From Gammaproteobacteria bacterium (lineage in GTDB: Bacteria; Pseudomonadota; Gammaproteobacteria; Steroidobacterales; PWYM01), in contig PWYM01000156.1 in the NCBI GenBank assembly GCA_003567855.1, positions 1-36,511 on the forward strand: DNA of 36,511 nt. Direction: 5' to 3'. Under the pieces are notes generated by a model. It was not told the origin of the DNA. It saw nothing but the letters and a program-made list of their open reading frames with translations, and did no database searches. Numbering within the stretch: position 1 is the first letter of the stretch; every line of letters starts with the position of its first letter. Positions 31,433-36,511 of this stretch are shown in pieces. A program made the translations under genes and the position numbers.

Positions 31433-33184
31433 GCCGGCGGCGCGCGGCGCGAGCACCAGCGGCGCGCGTACCAGCCCGTAGCCGTACACCGGGTCGACGC
31501 CCGGGTTGCCGAGGTTCATCGCGGTGGCCTTCAGGCGTTCGATCACGGTGTACGGCGCTTCTCGGTGCGCACTGTGCACGGCGGCGATGAGGCCGGCCAC
31601 GTAAGGCGCGGCGAGCGACGTGCCGCTCTCGCGGCGGTAACCACCGGCCGCGTCGGCGACGCTCACGTCCACCCCGAGCGCGCTGAATACAATGTGATCG
31701 CCGCGGTTCGCGTAGCGAAAGACCTGCCGGCAGGCGTCCACCGCAGTGACGCCCACCACCGATGCGTAGGCAGCCGGATACAGCGGCGCGCCGGCCGGCC
31801 CGTTGTTGCCGACGGCCGCGACGACTGTCATGCCGTTGCCGGCGAGTTGGTCAAGCGCGGCTTCAAGCGCACGGTTCGCCGGGCCGCTCAGGCTCATGTT
31901 GACGATATTCACACCCTGCGCGCGCTGCCAGTCGAGCGCCGCGAGCAGGCTGTCGGTGGTGGCGCCGATCGCGCCCGCGGCGTCGCGGAACACCACGGAC
32001 GCGGCATGCAGGTGCGCGCCAGGCAGCACGCCCGTGCGCTCAGGCGTCTGGCCGACGAGCAGCGATGCGATCGCGGTGCCGTGCGCGGTGGGCCGTTCGA
32101 GCTCATGGCCGACGAAGTCGTCCTGGGCAATGCGCGCGTCGGCGAGCGCCGGATGCGTGGTGTCCACGGCGCTGTCGATCATGCCGATGCGCAACGTTTC
32201 ACCGTCAGGCGCGGCAGCCGCCGGTGGCGGCAGCAGCGGCACCGGCGCGATCGAGTCGGCGCTGCAGGTCTCCGCCTTGACGTCCGCGCGGCCGGTCCCG
32301 GTGTCGGTGCCGTAGACGTGGTTGTAGTCGACGACGGTGCCGGGCGCGTTGAGCGCAAGCTGCAGCGCGACCTGCGACAGCGCGCGGTTTTCCAGCGCAT
32401 CGACGCGCACGACCTGCATGCCCAGCGACGACAGCGCCCGCCGCGTACGGACGTTGAATCCCCACCGGTTGATGTGTGCGGCATGGGCGTCGGGAACGAG
32501 CAGGACCCAGACCCCGCGTTCGACGCGCTCACCGTCGTCGTTCACCTCGGTACGCAGCCGTGTGTCAACGGCTGCGGTGCCCGAACCCGCGCCGGGGTTG
32601 TCGGCCTGTGCGTGGGTGTCCGCACCGACGGCGACGCCCGCGCCCTCGGCATCGGCGCGTATGTCGGCCACGACGCCGGCCTCGACCTGTTCGATCAGCG
32701 CGCCTTCGACCTGCAGTTCGGCGCCGGCCTCCACGCTGCCGGTGAGCTGCTGTTCGAGCCCGGCCTCGAGCTGGCCCGAGACGGCGGATTCGACCTGCTG
32801 CGTGAGCTGCGATTCGAGCTGGGTTTCCGCCGAGGCCTCGATGCTGCCGGTGAGCTGCTGTTCGACACCGGCTTCGACCTGGCCGGTGACGTTGCCTTCG
32901 ACCTGGCTCTCGACCTGGGCTTCAACCTGGCCTTCGACCTGGCCCGAGACCTCGGCGTCCACCGAGGCTTCGACCTGCTGTTCGGCCTGGCTGATGACGG
33001 TGTCTTCAACCTGGCGCTCGACCGCGTCGATGGTCTGGGTGTCGAGCTGGTCCTCGATGCCGTCACTGATGGTGGACTCGATCTCGTTTTCGACGAGATC
33101 CGAAAGTTCCTGCGTCGCCGCGAGGGACGTTGCGAGCAGCAGCGCTGCGGCGATGGTCGTAGTGAATGCCTTGTGGCGTGCCAT
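31391..33184 (-). CDS. Secreted S8 subtilisin-like serine protease with N-terminal four-residue repeats
   Basis: ATG 33184 (MARHKAFTT) is preferred over 33214 because it begins the signal peptide directly and follows GGAAA. The 597-residue precursor has a signal peptide (1-25) and a 150-residue region (about 26-172) of Gln-Val-Glu-x units (GQVEGQVEAQVESQVEG). An inhibitor-like linker (about 205-310) follows, then a peptidase S8 domain. Catalytic residues are visible: Asp337 in MIDSAVDTTHP, His368 in AHGTAIASLL, oxyanion Asn in GNNGPAG, Ser523 in GTSLAAPYVAG, so it should be active. The repeats mirror those of the secreted protein at 29583. Its promoter region faces the ECF sigma gene. It may process the repeat protein or act in signal transmission to the anti-sigma factor; both are conjecture. 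Confidence 0.9.
   Translation of the reverse strand: MARHKAFTTTIAAALLLATSLAATQELSDLVENEIESTISDGIEDQLDTQTIDAVERQVEDTVISQAEQQVEASVDAEVSGQVEGQVEAQVESQVEGNVTGQVEAGVEQQLTGSIEASAETQLESQLTQQVESAVSGQLEAGLEQQLTGSVEAGAELQVEGALIEQVEAGVVADIRADAEGAGVAVGADTHAQADNPGAGSGTAAVDTRLRTEVNDDGERVERGVWVLLVPDAHAAHINRWGFNVRTRRALSSLGMQVVRVDALENRALSQVALQLALNAPGTVVDYNHVYGTDTGTGRADVKAETCSADSIAPVPLLPPPAAAAPDGETLRIGMIDSAVDTTHPALADARIAQDDFVGHELERPTAHGTAIASLLVGQTPERTGVLPGAHLHAASVVFRDAAGAIGATTDSLLAALDWQRAQGVNIVNMSLSGPANRALEAALDQLAGNGMTVVAAVGNNGPAGAPLYPAAYASVVGVTAVDACRQVFRYANRGDHIVFSALGVDVSVADAAGGYRRESGTSLAAPYVAGLIAAVHSAHREAPYTVIERLKATAMNLGNPGVDPVYGYGLVRAPLVLAPRAAGSEPGVEHQRDDVF
32680..33112 (-). repeat. Four-residue repeat region in the subtilase N-terminus
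   Basis: About 35 units of Val-Glu-x-Gln type run through residues 25-168. Spacing of Val or other small hydrophobics at every fourth residue is strict, and Glu and Gln dominate the remaining positions. It is the same period and composition as in the protein at 29583. Confidence 0.75.
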
Positions 33185-33239
33185 GATCGTGTTTCCGGCT
33201 GGAACCGCGCGCACCCCGCGCGGCGCATCTGATGCTGAA

Positions 33240-33268
33240 ATTCAAGCACCCGCGAACGGTTGCGTCAA
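33240..33268 (-). promoter_or_regulatory. Possible sigma-70 promoter of the subtilase gene
   Basis: On the minus strand TTGACG, 17 bases, TTGAAT. The -35 is one base from consensus and the -10 two. A start near 33233 leaves a 49-base leader before ATG 33184. The ECF motif seen upstream of the other two genes is not found in this direction. Confidence 0.45.
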
Positions 33269-33272
33269 TTTG

Positions 33273-33282
33273 ACTATATAGT
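33273..33282. promoter_or_regulatory. AT-rich palindrome in the subtilase/sigma intergenic region
   Basis: ACTATATAGT is a perfect ten-base palindrome in otherwise GC-rich DNA. It sits just upstream of the -35 of the subtilase promoter and 10 bases before the ECF motif. It could be an operator for a dimeric regulator. Confidence 0.3.
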
Positions 33283-33292
33283 GCGCGCAGCG

Positions 33293-33320
33293 GGAATAAA
33301 CGGGAGCAGTCGGACGTTGT
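33293..33320 (+). promoter_or_regulatory. Predicted autoregulatory ECF-sigma promoter
   Basis: GGAATAAA (33293-33300), 14 bases, CGTTGT (33315-33320), identical in both blocks and spacing to 29522-29549. The predicted start near 33327 lies after TTG 33260 and TTG 33317, so translation of the sigma factor should begin downstream, at TTG 33350. Confidence 0.65.
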
Positions 33321-33349
33321 CTCGGAAAGCAGACAGGCAAACCGCCGCG

Positions 33350-33826
33350 TTGCACGCGGAGATCATCGAGGCGCTGCCGCGGGTCCGCCGGTTCGCCCGC
33401 GGACTGGCCGGCAACGTCGCCGACGCTGACGATCTGCTGCAGGCGACGGTCGAGCGCACGCTGTCGCGGGCGCGGCCGGCGAACCTCGATGTAGCCAGGT
33501 GGATGTTCCGCGTATGTCGCAATCTGTGGATAGACGAGATCAGGGCGCGAAACGTACGCCGCGATGCGGCTCCGCGGGTCGCTGCCGAGGACGAACAGAT
33601 CATTGGCGACGACGCGGCGGTGCTGGGCACGCTTGGCGCGGAGGAGGTGATGTCGGACCTGTCCGAGCTGCCCGACGAGCAGCGCGCGGTGCTCGTGCTC
33701 GTCGCGGTGGAGGGGTTCGCGTATCGCGAAGCGGCGGAAGTGCTCGAGATTCCGATCGGCACCGTGATGAGCCGTCTGTCGCGCGCGCGTGCCACGCTCT
33801 CCGAGAGACTCCGCGGGAGCGACTGA
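33350..33826 (+). CDS. ECF-type RNA polymerase sigma factor
   Basis: The frame is open from 33260, but the predicted promoter at 33293-33320 and the usual ECF N-terminus favour TTG 33350 (LHAEIIEALPRVRRFARGL), with AGG about 12 bases before. This gives 158 residues. Region 2 contains RRFARGLAGNVADADDLLQATVERTL and ARWMFRVCRNLWIDEIRAR. Region 4 contains LPDEQRAVLVLVAVEGFAYREAAEVL and the recognition helix IPIGTVMSRLSRARATL. The gene is followed by an anti-sigma gene after six bases and divergent from the subtilase. It is presumed to direct polymerase to GGAATAAA-N14-CGTTGT promoters, including its own. The family is certain; start and target are inferred. Confidence 0.88.
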   Translation: MHAEIIEALPRVRRFARGLAGNVADADDLLQATVERTLSRARPANLDVARWMFRVCRNLWIDEIRARNVRRDAAPRVAAEDEQIIGDDAAVLGTLGAEEVMSDLSELPDEQRAVLVLVAVEGFAYREAAEVLEIPIGTVMSRLSRARATLSERLRGSD

Positions 33827-33832
33827 ACATGC

Positions 33833-34618
33833 ATGCCATTCGGCCGGACCATGACGATGACTGAACGAGAGCGACCCCGTAACGACGACGAGTGGCTGTC
33901 GGCGCTGATCGACGGCGAACTCGCACCCGATGACGAGGCGAAGCTGCGCGCGCGCCTCGACCGCGAACCCGAGCTGGCCGCGCGGCTGGAACGCATGCGC
34001 AGCGCTGACGGCGCGCTGCGGGCGGCGCTCGACGCCGGGCGCGATGACCCCATGCCCGCCGGCGTGATGGCGCTGCTGCAGTCCGACGACAAGGTCGTGT
34101 CGCTGCAGCGGCCGGACCCACGCCGGTTCTTCGACCTGCCGCTCGCGATGGCCGCGTCGGCGGCGCTGGCGGTCGGTTTCGTGCTCGCGCAGCTGTGGCC
34201 ATTGCAGACCGGCCCTGGGGGCGGCGCGGAACGGCTGCTCGGTGCGTCGCTCATCGAAGAGGGTACGTCGCTGCACGCGGCGGTATCGACGCTGCCCAGC
34301 GGTGAGTCGGCGCGCGTCGATGGCGCGGCCCTGACGCCCCGGCTGACGTTCAGGGACGCCGCCGGGGTGCCGTGCCGGGTCGTCGACCTGGCCGGCGATG
34401 AACTGCTGACCGAGGTGGTCGTCTGCAGGGACGGCAGTGACTGGCGCGTGCGCATGGCCGGCTACGGCCCGCCCCGCGACGCGGTGGCCGGTGATTTCCA
34501 GCCCGCTTTCGGGGATCGCTCGGCGGTGGACCGGGCGCTGGATGCGTTGATCGCCGACGCCCCCCTCGGGCGAGACGAGGAGCGCGCGCTGCTGGAGCGC
34601 GACTGGGTGAGCGAGTAG
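33833..34618 (+). CDS. Anti-sigma factor, single-pass membrane protein
   Basis: The 261-residue protein begins with an anti-sigma domain (about 13-55, EWLSALIDGELAPDDEAKL then RLDREPELAARLERM). It has no HxxxCxxC zinc motif, so it is of the non-zinc kind. One transmembrane helix (about residues 103-122) leads to a periplasmic domain of about 130 residues with a single Cys pair (CRVVDL, VVCRDG) that could form a disulfide. Alternative starts at 33851 and 33857 are possible; GGGAG lies 13 bases before 33833. The gene is coupled to the ECF sigma gene. It should hold the sigma factor at the membrane until an envelope signal arrives; how it is inactivated is unknown. Confidence 0.82.
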   Translation: MPFGRTMTMTERERPRNDDEWLSALIDGELAPDDEAKLRARLDREPELAARLERMRSADGALRAALDAGRDDPMPAGVMALLQSDDKVVSLQRPDPRRFFDLPLAMAASAALAVGFVLAQLWPLQTGPGGGAERLLGASLIEEGTSLHAAVSTLPSGESARVDGAALTPRLTFRDAAGVPCRVVDLAGDELLTEVVVCRDGSDWRVRMAGYGPPRDAVAGDFQPAFGDRSAVDRALDALIADAPLGRDEERALLERDWVSE

Positions 34619-34772
34619 CGGGCGGACGCGCATCATCCACCCCGCCGGATCATGGCGGACATTCGTGACGGGCGTTTCTGAACGACCGTTACCGCCCCGC
34701 GTGGTGCCGCGTGCGGCGCGTCGTTTCCCTCTGCACCGCTGGCGGTCTCTTGACGACCGGCCGATGCAGGCG

Positions 34773-34788
34773 TAACCGTTCCCGGTTA
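34773..34788 (+). promoter_or_regulatory. Inverted repeat upstream of the TPR gene
   Basis: TAACCG (34773-34778) and CGGTTA (34783-34788) are a perfect six-base inverted repeat with a four-base centre. It overlaps the -10 zone of a possible promoter whose -35 is TTGACG at 34750-34755. An operator overlapping the promoter would suggest repression. Confidence 0.35.
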
Positions 34789-34824
34789 TACGAATGACAG
34801 GTTTCCCTGGGGGAGGGTGCCGTC

Positions 34825-36511
34825 ATGAACCGCCTGATCGTCCCGCTCGTACTAGTACTCGCGCTTGCCGTTGCGCTGGCCGTTTTCGTCAACCGCTCCG
34901 AGCAGCCACCGCCGGACCCGTTGCCGACCGACGAGATGCCGTTGCTGGGCCCCGTGGGCGCGACGCTGCTCGACGGGCTTGGCGACCACTCGATGCCGGT
35001 CACCAGCGAGCACCCCGATGTGCAGCGCTGGTTCGACCAGGGCCTGATGCTGACCTTCGGTTTCAATCATGATGCCGCTGAGCGATCGTTCCTGAAGGCG
35101 ATCGAACTCGATCCGCAGTGTGCGATGTGCTGGTGGGGGTCGGCGCTGGTGCTCGGGCCGAACATCAACGCGGGCATGAACCCCGAGGTCAACGACAAGG
35201 CTGTAGAGCGCGTACGCGCCGCGCAGCGGGTCGCCACTCAGGCGACCGACCGCGAACGCGCCTACATCGACGCGCTCGCGCAGCGCTACGCTGAGGATCC
35301 ACCCGCCGATCGCGCGCCGCTGGATCGTGCGTGGGCCGACGCGATGCGTGGCGTGTCGAGCGCGTATCCCGATGACCTCGATGCGGCAACGCTCTACGCC
35401 GAATCGCTGATGACGCTGCAGCCGTGGGACTTCTGGCATGACGACGGACGGCCCAAGGGCAACACCGACGAGATCGTCGACGTACTCGAGTCGGTGATGG
35501 CGCGCCACCCGGATCACGCCGGCGCGCTGCACCTCTATATTCATGCCGTCGAGGCGTCGGATGAGCCCGAGCGCGGCGTACGCGCCGCCGACCGGCTGCG
35601 CGGCCTGATCCCCGGCGCGGGACACCTGGTGCACATGCCGTCGCACATCTATGCGCGCGTGGGGCGCTGGCACGACGCGGTCGCGGTCAACGAGGATGCG
35701 GTTTCGGCCGACGACGCGTATCTCGCGACCTGCGGCCCGGCACCCGGTGTCTATCCGCTCGGGTATGTACCGCACAACCACCACTTCCTGTGGTTTGCCG
35801 CGACCATGGCCGGTGACAGCGCGACCGCGCTCGACGCCGCACGCGAAACCCGCAACCGCGCCGCTGATCCCGAGCTGTTGCATGTGCCGGGGCTCGAGTT
35901 CCTGCAGAACTTCGCCGCCGCGCCAATGCTCGCGCACGTACGCTTCGGACAGTGGGACGAAATCCGCGGCCTCGACGCCCCGGGCGACGACCTGCCGTAC
36001 CTGCAGGCGATGTGGCACTACGCACAGGCCCATGCTGCGTTGCGGGCGGACGGCGGTGTCGACGAGGCACGCGAACACCACGACGCACTCGAGCGGCTTG
36101 CCGCAGAGCCGGTGCTCGAGCAGGCGCTGTGGTTCGATCGTTACCCGATGGCGTATGCCGCCCGGATGGCCGAGCGTATGGTGGCCGCGGAAGTCGCGCT
36201 CGCTGACGGTGACCACGATGGCGCCATCGCGATCCTCGAGGACGCCGCGGCGGCCGAGGACGGGTTGCCTTACGACGAACCGCCCGCATGGCACGCGCCG
36301 GTTCGCCAGACACTTGGCGCTGTATTGCTCGACGTGGGTCGCCCCGAGGCAGCCGAAGAAGCCTATCGCGCCGAGCTGCGCCGCAATCCGGAAAACGGCT
36401 GGTCGCTGTTCGGGCTCGAGCAGGCGCTTCGGGCGCAGGGCGACGAAGCAGCAGCAGACGCAGTGCTCGAGCGTTTCGAGGCCGCTTGGTCGCGCGCCGA
36501 CGTGGTGCTTG
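34825..36511 (+). CDS. TPR-repeat protein, 3' end beyond the window
   Basis: ATG 34825 follows GGGGGAGG (34810-34816) and the frame stays open to the last base, so at least 562 residues are coded. It has an N-terminal membrane anchor or uncleaved signal (about 4-22), a proline-rich linker (28-40) and then repeated helical hairpins of TPR type. The first contains FNHDAAERSFLKAIELDP and CAMCWWGSAL, and later ones AGALHLYIHAVEAS, MPSHIYARVGRWHDAV, and near the end GRPEAAEEAYRAELRRNPEN. Conserved His/Trp/Cys positions (HLYIHAVE, HMPSHIY) recur in a large uncharacterised family of lipoprotein-like TPR proteins. It lies downstream of the anti-sigma gene but has its own leader of 206 bases. Function unknown. 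Confidence 0.85.
   Translation, partial: MNRLIVPLVLVLALAVALAVFVNRSEQPPPDPLPTDEMPLLGPVGATLLDGLGDHSMPVTSEHPDVQRWFDQGLMLTFGFNHDAAERSFLKAIELDPQCAMCWWGSALVLGPNINAGMNPEVNDKAVERVRAAQRVATQATDRERAYIDALAQRYAEDPPADRAPLDRAWADAMRGVSSAYPDDLDAATLYAESLMTLQPWDFWHDDGRPKGNTDEIVDVLESVMARHPDHAGALHLYIHAVEASDEPERGVRAADRLRGLIPGAGHLVHMPSHIYARVGRWHDAVAVNEDAVSADDAYLATCGPAPGVYPLGYVPHNHHFLWFAATMAGDSATALDAARETRNRAADPELLHVPGLEFLQNFAAAPMLAHVRFGQWDEIRGLDAPGDDLPYLQAMWHYAQAHAALRADGGVDEAREHHDALERLAAEPVLEQALWFDRYPMAYAARMAERMVAAEVALADGDHDGAIAILEDAAAAEDGLPYDEPPAWHAPVRQTLGAVLLDVGRPEAAEEAYRAELRRNPENGWSLFGLEQALRAQGDEAAADAVLERFEAAWSRADVVL

Noticed and set aside
31565-33232. 555-codon plus-strand frame opposite the subtilase
   Set aside because: Antisense of an intact subtilase with full catalytic triad; its repeated segments mirror the Val-Glu-x-Gln repeats.

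Overview
The window is GC-rich (roughly two thirds G+C by eye) and densely coded on both strands. The gene content points to a gammaproteobacterium: a DUF2058 protein, a YqjD/YqjE-type pair, a PA2169-type four-helix protein, an E. coli-like Cfa and a TraR/DksA C4 zinc-finger protein. The genus cannot be read from the sequence. I see no tRNA, rRNA, CRISPR array or insertion sequence.

Region 1 (1-4387) holds the 3' part of an HNH endonuclease-like gene, a DUF2058 gene and a secreted S9-type peptidase that seems to have lost its catalytic Asp and His. These are followed by a tiny two-gene cassette: a double-glycine-leader, bacteriocin-like peptide and a small two-helix membrane protein that could be its immunity protein. 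A long hairpin separates the two.

Region 2 (4377-12959) is an envelope-stress island: a PA2169-type protein, DUF3185, DUF1328, a BON-domain protein, small membrane proteins, a DUF883/YqjD protein, a YqjE holin-like protein and a secreted PRC-barrel protein. In its middle lie a membrane histidine kinase and, divergently, a sigma-54-dependent (NtrC-type) response regulator. Five genes here carry -24/-12 promoters (three full consensus, one near-consensus, one with a weaker -12). Four of the five promoters form two back-to-back divergent pairs. I infer a local sigma-54 regulon run by the adjacent two-component system. A DedA-PAP2-like fusion with different codon habits sits inside the island.

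Region 3 (13143-29440) starts with an 8.6-kb gene for a cyclic beta-1,2-glucan synthase, which fits osmotic or envelope stress. A second DUF3185, an EamA transporter, a truncated alpha/beta-hydrolase remnant, a Cfa-like methyltransferase coupled to an FAD oxidoreductase (possible methyl-branched or cyclopropane lipid pathway), a four-PAS hybrid histidine kinase and a DksA-like protein follow.

Region 4 (29484-34618) is the best candidate for an undescribed system. A secreted protein made of four-residue Val/Glu repeats, an outer-membrane beta-barrel and a subtilase whose N-terminus is built of the same kind of four-residue repeats sit next to an ECF sigma factor and its anti-sigma factor. The motif GGAATAAA-N14-CGTTGT occurs both upstream of the repeat protein and upstream of the sigma factor, tying the ends of the locus together. 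The window closes in a 5' portion of a TPR protein gene.
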